NCBI RefSeq assembly: GCF_000337535.1
Contig: NZ_AOIP01000039.1
Span: 1 to 57,787 of the forward strand
DNA from: Natrialba aegyptia DSM 13077
GTDB taxonomy: Archaea; Halobacteriota; Halobacteria; Halobacteriales; Natrialbaceae
Length of the DNA stretch: 57,787 nt
Direction of reading: 5' to 3'
A model generated the notes under the pieces. It made no database searches and was not told where the DNA came from. It saw only the letters and a list, made by a program, of their open reading frames with translations. Positions 18,072 to 27,200 of this stretch are shown in pieces; the first letter of the stretch is position 1; the number at the start of each line of letters is the position of its first letter. A program made the position numbers and the translations under genes.

Positions 18072-18852
18072 CTACGACCTCGACGCCGGCCCCGATCCAG
18101 CGACGTTCGCCGCTGCCGACCCGGAGGCCGACCGCGACGCATCGGCCGCCGACCCGGTCCGCGTCATCGGCGTCGGCCCCGGGAACCCCGAGTTCATCAC
18201 GCCTCGCGGCGAACGGGCCGTTCGGGAAGCCGATGTCGTCGTCGGGTTCACGACGGTCGTCGAGTTCGTCGCGGAACTGGCGGACGACGAGACGGAGCTC
18301 CTGACCTGCGGGTACGAGGACGAGGCGACTGCGCTGTCGACGTTCGCCGAGCGCGTTGCGTCTGGCGAGACGGGCGTCGCCGTCGCGATGGGTGATCCCA
18401 ACCACTCGGGCTACCAGTTCGTCGGAAAGGTACAGGACGCCGTCCACCGCGCCGATTCCGACCGCCCGGTCCGGGTCGTTCCGGGCATCTCGTCGCTACA
18501 GGTAGCTGCGAGCCGTGCCCGAACGCCGATGGAGGACACCGAGTTCGTCACGCTGCACAAAAGCGGCGATCTGACCGCCGACATGGACCGCCTCGCTGCA
18601 AGCGTCGGCGAGCGACATCTGCTCGTGCTGCCGCGTCCGTTCGATCGGATGCCCGGAGATATCGCCCGATTCCTGCTCGAGAACGGTGCCGAGTCCGAAC
18701 TTCAAGCGCTGGTACTGGAACGGCTCACTCACGAAGACGAGCAGATTCACCGATTCACGCTCGCCGAACTCGCTGAACTCGCGGGCGGAACGGGGCGGGA
18801 CGATACGCCGTTTTCCGACCTGGTCGTGCTCGCGGTTCGACGGCCGGTGTGA
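18064..18852 (+). CDS. cbiE: Cobalt-precorrin-7 C5-methyltransferase
   Basis: This 262-residue SAM-dependent tetrapyrrole methylase has the glycine-rich start RVIGVGPGNPEFITPRGERA, VAMGDPNHSGYQ at the second loop, and RVVPGISSLQVAASRA in the SAM region. It would methylate C5. The C15-methylating half, CbiT, is not fused as in CobL but encoded separately at 29484. An acidic N-terminal extension of ~35 residues precedes the domain. The ATG overlaps the cbiC stop. It is the last gene of the cobN-cbiC-cbiE operon. Confidence 0.9.
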   Translation: MSDYDLDAGPDPATFAAADPEADRDASAADPVRVIGVGPGNPEFITPRGERAVREADVVVGFTTVVEFVAELADDETELLTCGYEDEATALSTFAERVASGETGVAVAMGDPNHSGYQFVGKVQDAVHRADSDRPVRVVPGISSLQVAASRARTPMEDTEFVTLHKSGDLTADMDRLAASVGERHLLVLPRPFDRMPGDIARFLLENGAESELQALVLERLTHEDEQIHRFTLAELAELAGGTGRDDTPFSDLVVLAVRRPV

Positions 18853-18969
18853 GCGGCCGGCCGCAATTCAGTATGTATGTGAACCGAACGCGAAACGATG
18901 AGAGGGGGAATTCCGCCACGGGCGCGTACTGAGATGTGTTTTTATGAACGCGGCCATGTTAGTGATTGT

Positions 18970-19674
18970 ATGGCTGATACGAAAGTCGCGGTAGTGACAG
19001 CGGCAGGAAGCGGTATCGGAGAAGCCTGCGCTCGGCGACTCGACGAGGAGGGATACACGCCGGTTCTGTTGTCGCGGTCGGGGAGCGCCGTTGACGTTGC
19101 GAACGACCTTGGCGGCGATGGGTTTGAGGGATCGGTGACTGATTCGGATGATTTGGCGGCTCTCGTCGAGACGACCGACGAGCGTTACGGTCGCATCGAC
19201 GCGGTCGTGAACAACACCGGGCACCCGGCGTCCGGCGACCTCCTCGAAATTTCCGACGAGGAGTGGCACGAGGGGGTCGATCTCGTTCTCTTGAACACCG
19301 TTCGGATGGCGCGACTCGTCACACCGATCATGGAAGAGCAGGGGCACGGGTCGATCGTGAACATTTCCACGTTCTCGGCGTTCGAACCGTCGAGCGAGTT
19401 CCCCGTGTCATCCGTGCTTCGGGCCGGACTCGGGAGTTTCACCAAACTCTACGCCGACCGATACGCATCGAGCGGAATCCGGATGAACACGGTCCAGCCC
19501 GGATTCGTCGATAGTTACGACGTAGACGCGGAAACGAGGGAGCGAATTCCGATGGGACGACCGGCACAAACCGCAGAGATCGCGGACGCGGTCGCGTACC
19601 TGCTCTCACCCGCTTCGAGCTACATCACCGGCCAGAACATCCGCGTCGATGGGGGGCTTACGGCGTCCGTCTAA
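18970..19674 (+). CDS. SDR-family protein with atypical active site
   Basis: This 234-residue short-chain dehydrogenase/reductase-fold protein has the nucleotide loop [17 protein letters not shown], a VNNTG motif (~80-84) and the active-site Ser region [10 protein letters not shown] (~129-137). The usual Tyr-x3-Lys is not present. The aligned segment [13 protein letters not shown] puts Ser147 and Arg151 in those places. Some FabG-like subfamilies carry similar S/N-x-x-x-R sites. NAD(P) binding is likely; classical dehydrogenase chemistry is doubtful. TATA TTTTTATG at 18939-18946 is 27 bases before the ATG, so it is leaderless and separate from the cobalamin operon. Confidence 0.82.
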   Translation: MADTKVAVVTAAGSGIGEACARRLDEEGYTPVLLSRSGSAVDVANDLGGDGFEGSVTDSDDLAALVETTDERYGRIDAVVNNTGHPASGDLLEISDEEWHEGVDLVLLNTVRMARLVTPIMEEQGHGSIVNISTFSAFEPSSEFPVSSVLRAGLGSFTKLYADRYASSGIRMNTVQPGFVDSYDVDAETRERIPMGRPAQTAEIADAVAYLLSPASSYITGQNIRVDGGLTASV

Positions 19675-19841
19675 ACGGCGCAGGCACTTTCAGGATCTTC
19701 TTCTGTCGTACTCGTACGGTGTGATGATCAGTATCGTCGTCTCGACCGGTATCCGTGAAATCGAGTTCAGCACTGCCACCTATTCGGCCCGCACTTGCCG
19801 TGCACGGGTCGTTCTGAAAAGGAACTCCGCTTTTCATCTCC

Positions 19842-20180
19842 TTACGGACGGACGTACGCGTAGCCCTCCGTTTGCAGCCGCGTCACCTCGACGGCACCTT
19901 CCGGGACGGTTTCGATTCCCTCGACGAGGTCGGATTCGGCGAGGTCCATCATGTCGAGCGTGTTGCGACACGCCTTCATTGAAACTCCGCTGTCGAGCAG
20001 TTCGCGTACTTGCTCTTCGTTATCCTCCCCGGCTTTGACCGCGTTTATCCCCGCCGCCTGGACGACAATTGCAACGTCGTCGATACTGCCCGTCTCGTCG
20101 TCGAGTAGGTTCTGTGCGATCGCGAGTGACGTCTCTTGCTCGGACTCGTCTCCGGAAAGGAGGTGCACGACGGTTTGCAT
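19842..20180 (-). CDS. DsrE/DsrF-like protein
   Basis: The 112-residue protein has the DsrE fold pattern: MQTVVHLLSGDESEQETSLA, a hydrophobic VAIVVQAAGINAV strand, and the conserved Cys in SMKACRNTLD at ~70. DsrE relatives relay sulfur as a persulfide on that cysteine, so a sulfur-transfer role is plausible but not shown. It is monocistronic and convergent with the SDR gene. Confidence 0.85.
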   Translation of the reverse strand: MQTVVHLLSGDESEQETSLAIAQNLLDDETGSIDDVAIVVQAAGINAVKAGEDNEEQVRELLDSGVSMKACRNTLDMMDLAESDLVEGIETVPEGAVEVTRLQTEGYAYVRP

Positions 20181-20353
20181 ACACGACGGTTGACACCCGG
20201 GACGATTGAAGCCTTGCTGCTTGCAAACACCGTACGGGTGAGTTCTGTCGATAGCGTTCAGGTCGCGGCGTGACCGACCGTGGACATATAAATCTCAATT
20301 GGCGAGCGATACCACCGGAAACGATTATAACTGATTGAACCGTATACTTGTTC

Positions 20354-21037
20354 ATGAACCGGAAAACTGTTCGCACGAGAACAGATGGAACACACGTCCA
20401 TCTTCCAGTCCCTGTTACCGATCCCGATATATTCCGGCACGATGCAACCGCTTCGATTCTCCATTTGTTAACGGATAATCCAGATCGGGCGTTCAGTAAT
20501 CGGCAACTCCATCGGTTAACTGGCAAGGGGATGGGAAACGTAAACGGTGCTGTAAACTCCTTGGAGAATGTCGGACTAGTTACAATAAATCGCGAAGGCC
20601 GATCGAACCAGATCGAAATTAACGCCACAAAGCTATACAAGCCGGACGATCTCATTACGCTGGTTCCACAGACGGAGTTTCAGCAGCCGATTCGAGAAGT
20701 CGTCACTCGACTCGTCGAAAACGTTGGGTCTGATATCGGGGTGATTTTGTTCGGGAGCGTCGCTCGAGGTGATGCTGACCGGGCTAGCGATGTCGATCTA
20801 TTCGTCGTGGTACCGGAGAATCGAATGGCGGCTCAGCGAAAGGCACACACAATTGAGAAAGAGATTGCATCTGACCGCTTCGGCGGTGATCGATACGAGT
20901 TCCATATCGTCGTTGAAGCGCAAGAGTCTGCCCCGAAGCACGACCGGATTTCGGACGTTCTTACTGAGGGGATTACGCTGCGCGCATCTGCTGCGCTGGA
21001 CGCTGTGAAACAGGAGGTGTTTGAGAATGGGGCTTGA
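20354..21037 (+). CDS. wHTH-nucleotidyltransferase antitoxin (MNT type)
   Basis: This 227-residue protein has a winged-helix domain at ~30-105 (FSNRQLHRLTGKGMGNVNGAV) and a minimal nucleotidyltransferase domain at ~120-200. The latter contains ILFGSVARGDADRASDVDLF: the GSxxxG motif and the metal-binding DxD. In MNT-HEPN systems the MNT protein AMPylates and silences the HEPN RNase. The wHTH suggests autoregulation. TTATAA (20325-20330) is 26 bases before the ATG, so it is leaderless. The stop codon overlaps the HEPN start. Confidence 0.85.
   Translation: MNRKTVRTRTDGTHVHLPVPVTDPDIFRHDATASILHLLTDNPDRAFSNRQLHRLTGKGMGNVNGAVNSLENVGLVTINREGRSNQIEINATKLYKPDDLITLVPQTEFQQPIREVVTRLVENVGSDIGVILFGSVARGDADRASDVDLFVVVPENRMAAQRKAHTIEKEIASDRFGGDRYEFHIVVEAQESAPKHDRISDVLTEGITLRASAALDAVKQEVFENGA
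21011..21020 (+). promoter_or_regulatory. Shine-Dalgarno site for the HEPN gene
   Basis: CAGGAGGTGT, inside the MNT coding sequence, contains GGAGGTG, complementary to the 16S 3' end, about 8 bases before the ATG at 21027. It supports translation of HEPN as the second cistron. Confidence 0.6.
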
Positions 21038-21524
21038 GGATGTTGTTGACGCTGTTGATCACGTAGAGGGACTGCTGGCAGACGGCGAGACTGGCCCTGT
21101 TCAGGACTCACTGTCGTGGCAACGGGAGGATGCTGATATTCAGCTGGGGAAAGCGTGCGCGATGTTGGGAACGTGCCGTCAGCTCCGCGAGGGAACGAAC
21201 AACAACGTGAGCATCGTGGAACTCTCATTCAATGCTATTGAACGGTCGTTCCAGTTCTATCTTGTTGAGATGACTGCTTCTGAATCGTCGGATTACCACG
21301 AACATGGGGCTGTCTATCGTGATATTGCGAACAGGGGCGTGTTTTCCGATGAAAATATCGCTGGCCGCGTCGATAGCTTTCGAGCCGAACACCGATCACG
21401 AATTTACTACGATATTGACAGACCCGGTCGGGACCTTGCGCTTGGAATGCACGATCTTGCAGAGGAAGTCCACTCGTATATTGTTGCGTTCGCTGACGCC
21501 CAGTCGCGGTGTAGTTGTGAATAG
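21027..21524 (+). CDS. HEPN-domain toxin, partner of MNT protein
   Basis: The 165-residue, mostly helical protein fits HEPN RNases paired with MNT antitoxins. Helices include SWQREDADIQLGKACAMLG and VELSFNAIERSFQFYLVEM. The segment FRAEHRSRIYYD lies where the catalytic R-x4-6-H motif is expected, but here His precedes the Arg pair, so catalytic residues are uncertain. The start overlaps the MNT stop by 11 bp and has a strong Shine-Dalgarno site. Together they form an MNT-HEPN toxin-antitoxin operon. Confidence 0.72.
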   Translation: MGLEDVVDAVDHVEGLLADGETGPVQDSLSWQREDADIQLGKACAMLGTCRQLREGTNNNVSIVELSFNAIERSFQFYLVEMTASESSDYHEHGAVYRDIANRGVFSDENIAGRVDSFRAEHRSRIYYDIDRPGRDLALGMHDLAEEVHSYIVAFADAQSRCSCE

Positions 21525-21826
21525 AATTGACATCCACCTCCGTCGGGCAGTATGCGATCCTATTCACTATCTAAATAATTAAAATAAGATAAGAAACCTC
21601 TGATGGGTGTTTGATGACACGATTTTCGGATCGTGTCTCGGCGCCGCCACATCACAGTCGGTCGATACGAACTTACTCTATCTCCGGTTTAGAAACGGAT
21701 GAGGGTCTGACGCTGCTATCCTGTCGCCCGTACTTGCTCCATAAAGGATACAAATTAGAGGCGTCTAAATTAGCGTATGCGTGGTACCGTCGATGACCGA
21801 GTTCTCTCTTCCGGACCGTTCCACGG
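21525..21826. other. Intergenic gap after the MNT-HEPN operon
   Basis: The 302-bp stretch is AT-richer than its neighbours. A 61-codon frame at 21611-21796 lacks protein-like composition. I see no RNA gene or clear repeat. Confidence 0.3.
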
Positions 21827-22522
21827 ATGACCGGCTGGCTCGAAATCTTCATCAGCGCGTTCGTCCTTCAGCTGTCGGTGCTCCCCGGCGAGAAGGGGCA
21901 ATTCATCATTGCGGGCCTGGCAACCCGCTATAGCCCCTGGGTCGTCGTCGCCGCCGCCGGGAGCGCCTTCGCCGGATGGACGGTGCTCGAAATCCTTCTC
22001 GGTGCGACGCTACAGGGGATCCTCGCGCCCGTCTATCTCAACGTCATCACGGCGGCGCTGTTCCTGTTCTTTGCCGTCCTGCTCGTTCGGTCGGCACCTG
22101 AACCGAACGCGACAGCCATCACGCCCGACGGTGGCACGACCGAGACCGATGATATCGACATCTCCGTTTTCGGCCACGAGATTCCCCCGTACCTCCGTGG
22201 GTTCGTCCCGATTTTCGTCCTGATGGCCGCGGGCGAGTTCGGTGACAAGACCCAACTCGTCACGATCGGACTCGCCGTACAGTACGGGGCCCACCCCGCA
22301 ATCTGGGCCGGAGAGATGCTCGCAATTATCCCCGTGAGCGCCGTGAACACGCTTCTCTTCCATCGCTTTTCCCACCGGTTCGACGCGCGGCGAGCCCACT
22401 TCGCCGGCGCGGCGCTCTTCCTCTTTTTCGGTCTCGATACCATTCTCGAACTCGTTACGTCCGTCTCCGTCTGGGAAACGATCATCGAGACGATCACGTC
22501 GCTGTTCCTCTCGCTCGTCTGA
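21827..22522 (+). CDS. GDT1/TMEM165 (UPF0016) family membrane transporter
   Basis: The 231-residue, six-helix membrane protein has two homologous halves. The second half carries the family cation motif in GEFGDKTQLVTIGLA (E-x-G-D-K-T). The first half has the looser SVLPGEKGQFIIAGLA, in which the Asp of the motif is absent. A central acidic cytoplasmic or external loop (~95-125) separates the halves. Relatives move Mn2+ or Ca2+ against H+. The weak first motif might affect ion choice. It is not in an operon with its neighbours. Confidence 0.85.
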   Translation: MTGWLEIFISAFVLQLSVLPGEKGQFIIAGLATRYSPWVVVAAAGSAFAGWTVLEILLGATLQGILAPVYLNVITAALFLFFAVLLVRSAPEPNATAITPDGGTTETDDIDISVFGHEIPPYLRGFVPIFVLMAAGEFGDKTQLVTIGLAVQYGAHPAIWAGEMLAIIPVSAVNTLLFHRFSHRFDARRAHFAGAALFLFFGLDTILELVTSVSVWETIIETITSLFLSLV

Positions 22523-22644
22523 GCCCAGCGTCGGTCGTCCGTTACTGAACTCGCAATTCCCTTCCTCCTCCCTTCGGTCGGCGTTGCTGCTTGCTGGCAA
22601 GCGTCTGCACTACGCTTTTAGACATCTCTGTGAACCGGATGGGT

Positions 22645-24255
22645 ATGCGCGAACAGCGGGGTGCAATCGGCCAGTCGCCGACCGTTCGAATCAGTAGTGC
22701 TGCAACGCCCGCGCCGGAAGCGGTGCTCGACGTTGCGCGCGAGACGGCAACGGACACGCACGTCGTCGAAGTCGGCCCCGTCGGCGTCCCGCGGTTCGAC
22801 CCGCTTGCGGTGACGACCGCCGACGGGACGACCGCGTTCCACACCGCCGTCTCGCCCAGCGACGTTCGGCTGCTCGTCGATACGCTCGAGGAAGGTGAGT
22901 CACCGACCGACGGCGCTCATGCCGTCGTCTCGCACGATCCCGAACCGGCGACGCTCCCCCGTCCCGACTCCGGCCCGCTCGCGGTCGGCGAGCGCGTCGC
23001 ACTCGCCCGATGTGGGTGGGTCGCGCCGGTAAGCGTCACCGATTACGAGTACGAGTTCAGCGCTGAACTCGTTACCACTACCACGGGGTCGGACGAGGCG
23101 TTCGACCGACTCGCCGAGGTCGGGCTTCGCGGCCGCGGACGCGGCGACGGAAGCACGGACGATCCGGTTGCGGAGACGTGGACGACGGTTCGGGAGGCTC
23201 CCGGCGATCCGGTGGTCGTCGTCAACGGGAACGAGGCGGATGAGAACGCGCGGATGGATTCGCTGTTGCTCGAGAGCGTCCCGATCGATGTACTGGACGG
23301 AGCGAGCGTCGTCGCGTCGGCCCTCGAGACGCCCGATATCGTCGTCTACCTCGATGAATCGGACACGCTAGCGCGCGAGCGAGTCGAGCAGGCTGCAGGG
23401 GCGATCGATCGGGATGTCGACGGCGTCGATCTGAACGTACAGGTCGCAAGCGGCCCCGACACGTACCGGGCGGGAGAGATGACGATGGCGCTCGAATCGC
23501 TCGAGGGAAACGACCGGCTCGAAGCGCGCCGCCGTCCGCCGGGGCCTGCGGAGTACGGCCTCTTCGGCCGGCCGACGGCGATTCACACGCCTCGCACGCT
23601 CGCCCAGGTTCGGGCAGCCCTCGCGTCACCCGAGGCGATGGAGACCGACGAGACGGATCCCGGGACACGGCTCCTTTCCGTCGCCGGCGACGTGGAATCA
23701 CCGGCGACGGTCGAACTCCCAACCGACGGCTCGCTGAAAACGGCGTTCGACGCCGTCGTCGGCGACGGGCAGTTCAAAGCCGCCTGCGTCGGCGGCGTCT
23801 TCGGCGGGATCACCCGCGATATTCGCGTTTCGCCGAGCGCTGGGGCGCTTCGCTCGTCGAATCTGGGAACCAACGGCATCGTCGAACGACTCAACGACGA
23901 CCGGTGTATGGTCGCGTTCGCCGGGAAGCGCGCGAAGTTCGCCCGCGAGGGCAACTGCGGACGCTGCGTTCCCGGCCGCGAGGGGACAAAACAGCTCCTC
24001 GAACTCCTCCGCGAGATCTACGACGGCGACTACAATCGCGGTATGATCGAAGAACTCGCCCGCGTGATGCGTCGCTCGTCGATCTGTGACTTCGGACAGA
24101 CTGCCTCTCGTCCCACGACGACGGCCATGTCGAACTTCGACAGCGAGTTCACCGCCCACACCGAGGGGTACTGTCCGGCCGGCTTTTGCGAGGAACAGGC
24201 GGCGACCGAGCGCCGAACCGAACCGCGACGACCCGGCTCTACCGCTCATGAGTAG
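22645..24255 (+). CDS. NuoF-like subunit of formate dehydrogenase module
   Basis: The 536-residue protein follows the NuoF/FdhB layout: LRGRGRGDGSTDDP and VVVVNGNEADENARMDSLLL (FMN region), DTYRAGEMTMALESLEGNDR (NADH region), and the C-terminal cluster domain. Cofactor sites are altered. The FMN loop lacks the usual GRGGAGFPTG run. The 4Fe-4S site reads NCGRCVPGREG, with Gly replacing the third Cys (codon GGC); the distal Cys in SSICDFG remains. It is coupled to the large subunit by an 8-bp overlap. CTTTTAGA (22615-22622) is 27 bases before this ATG; an ATG at 22639 is the alternative. It probably passes electrons, though NAD reduction is uncertain. Confidence 0.8.
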   Translation: MREQRGAIGQSPTVRISSAATPAPEAVLDVARETATDTHVVEVGPVGVPRFDPLAVTTADGTTAFHTAVSPSDVRLLVDTLEEGESPTDGAHAVVSHDPEPATLPRPDSGPLAVGERVALARCGWVAPVSVTDYEYEFSAELVTTTTGSDEAFDRLAEVGLRGRGRGDGSTDDPVAETWTTVREAPGDPVVVVNGNEADENARMDSLLLESVPIDVLDGASVVASALETPDIVVYLDESDTLARERVEQAAGAIDRDVDGVDLNVQVASGPDTYRAGEMTMALESLEGNDRLEARRRPPGPAEYGLFGRPTAIHTPRTLAQVRAALASPEAMETDETDPGTRLLSVAGDVESPATVELPTDGSLKTAFDAVVGDGQFKAACVGGVFGGITRDIRVSPSAGALRSSNLGTNGIVERLNDDRCMVAFAGKRAKFAREGNCGRCVPGREGTKQLLELLREIYDGDYNRGMIEELARVMRRSSICDFGQTASRPTTTAMSNFDSEFTAHTEGYCPAGFCEEQAATERRTEPRRPGSTAHE

Positions 24256-27200
24256 CTACAACGACTCGCATCCGCACGTACCGAATATCGACGATCCCCA
24301 GCCCGAGACGCCGTTGACGGAGGATTTCAACAAGGGGACGGCGAACGATCCGAACGTCGACGTGACGACGACCGCGACCGAGATCACCGTCGACGGCGAG
24401 CGACTCACGATGCGCCCGGGATCGACCGTCCTCGACGCCATCGAGGGAACCGACGCCCACCGGGACGTGCCCGCGCTCTGTCACTACGAGCGCGGCGACG
24501 AGGGCGATTCGGGCGACCACGGTCGGTACGAGATCGGGCCGCGGAGCGAGTGCCGGACGTGCATGGTCGAGACGGACACGTACGGTCTGGTTCCGTCGTG
24601 TAGTTTCCCGGCCGAGGATGGCCTGACAGTCGAGACGGACACGGCCGACGCGATGGAGGCTCGCGACGTCAACCTGGATCTCCTCCTCTCGAATCACAAC
24701 CTCCGGTGTACTACGTGTTCGAAAAACGGCTGGTGCGAACTGCAGGAGGCGTCGATTCAACAGGGCGTCGAGCATCCGCGCTACGGCGTGTTCGACGACC
24801 GCGACGAGTACGAACCGATCGACTCCACGTCGTCGTTCATCCAGATCGACCGGAACAAGTGCATTCTCTGTAATCGCTGCGTCGAGGCCTGCAGCGACGT
24901 CCAGGTTGCGGGCGTGCTCCGAATGGAGGGCAACGGACCCGATACCCGAATCGGCTTCCAGAGCGAGGCCGAGACGATGGCCGACTCGAACTGCATCTCC
25001 TGTGGCCACTGCGCGACGGTCTGTCCGACCGGGTCGATCGTCGAAGAAGGACTCACCGATATGACGACGCTGCCGCTGCCCGGCTTCGATCAGGAGAACT
25101 CGGTCGGCCGGGTGATCCGCGGCGAGCGGGCCGAGACGAGCGAGACGAGTTCAGCGCCGAACCGTGCGGTTTCGGGCCGGTCGCCGACGGACGTAAACGT
25201 CGCCAGAAAGTCCGGCGTCGCGAAGATGATGTCTCGAGCGAAACAACAGGCCGGACGGACGCGAAAACTGGTCAGCGAGAAGGCTCGGGAAACGGCCGAG
25301 ATGGTACTTGAGGGGACCGAACACACGGCCGAGTTCGTCGCGGCGAACTCGCTCCCCGAGGGCATGCTGTTCGACATCGGCCACGCGGTGGGCGACCAGC
25401 GACTCAAGCGGGTGACCAAAGCCGAGACTACCTGCGGTTTCTGTGCGGTCGGCTGTCGATTCGACCTGTACGGCAAGGACGGCGAGGTTCTCGGGACGCG
25501 GCCGGCCGATCCGGACGCCACGCCGGCGAACGGTTACTCGACCTGCGTCAAGGGCAAGTTCGGCTACGACTTCGCCAACAGCGACGAGCGCCTCGAGACG
25601 CCGCTGATCCGCCGGAAGGATGCTCCTGATGGCCCCGCCGGACCCGACGGGTTCCGCGAGGCGTCGTGGGACGAGGCGCTTTCGCGGGTCGTCGAGGAGT
25701 TGCGCGAGACGCGCGAGACCCACGGACGGGACTCGCTCGCGGTGTTTTCCTCGTCGAAGGCGACCAACGAGGAGAACTTCCTGATGCAGAAGTTCGCCCG
25801 CCAGGTGCTCGGAACGAAGAACGTCGATAACTGCACGCGCCTCTGTCACTCCTCGACCGTTGCGGCGTTAAAGCAGACGATGGGTTACGGTGCGATGTCG
25901 AATCGGATCAAGGACGTGGGCAACGCCGACTGCTATCTCATCACGGGTTCGAACACGACCGAGAGCCACCCCGTGCTGGCGACGAAACTCAAGCAAAACG
26001 TGCGAGACGGGGCGGACCTGTTCGTCTTCGAACCGCGGCGGATCGAACTCGCCGAGCACGCCGACCAGTTCACGCGAACGGCGGGCGGCCACGACATCGC
26101 GTGGATCAACGGGATGATCCGCCACATCATCGAGAACGATCTGCACGACGAGGCGTTCATCGAGGAGCGCACGAAGGGCTTCGAGGACGTCCGGGAGAAG
26201 GTCCAATCGTTCACCCCCGAGAAGGTCGAGGAACTCACCGACGTTTCGCCCGAGGAACTGGCGAACGCAGCGGAAACGATCGCCGAAGCCGACTCGTGCG
26301 TGTTCGGTTGGGCGATGGGCATCTCCCAGCACACCTACGGCACCCAGACGGTCCTCGCGCTGGCCGATCTCGCGCTCGTGACCGGCCACGTCGGCAAGCC
26401 GAACGCCGGCGTGTCGCCGTTCCGCGGACAGAACAACGTCCAGGGCGGCGGCGGTGACATGGGCACGATCCCCGACAACCTGCCGGGGTATCAGGATATT
26501 ACCGACGACGACGTGCTCGATCAGTTCGAGGACGCGTGGGGCGTCCGCCCGCCGGACGAACCGGGCCTTCGCGTCACGGAAGTATTCGACGAGGTCGACG
26601 AGGGCAACGTCCGCGGGATGTACGTTATCGGAGAAAACCCCGCAATCTCGGAACCCGACGTGACGAACGCCCGAGAGAGTCTGGCTGAACTCGACTTCCT
26701 CGTCGTCCAGGACATCTTCGTGACGGAGACCGCGGAGTACGCCGACGTGATCCTCCCGGCGGCGACGTTCACCGAGAAGTACGGCACCGTTACGAACACC
26801 GAACGTCGCGTGCAACTGGTCCACCCGGCGGTCGATCCGCCGGGATCGGCGCGTGCGGACTGGAAGATCCTCCAGGAACTCGCCCGCCGAATGGGCTTCG
26901 ATTGGCAGTACGACTCGCCGACCGATATCATGGACGAGGTCAACGAGTTGACGCCGATCTACGGCGGCATCACCCACGAACGTCTGGAGGAGAAGGGCGA
27001 CGGGTTGCAGTGGCCCTGTCCGGACGAGGACCACCCCGGCACGCCGTACCTCTACGAGGACGAGTTCAACTTCGAGGACGGAAAGGCGCGGTTCGTTCCC
27101 GCCGATCTGGGCGATCCCACGGAACTGCCTAACGAGGAGTTTCCCATCGCGCTCACGTCGGGACGGGTGCTGTACCACTGGCATACCGGCCAACTCACCC

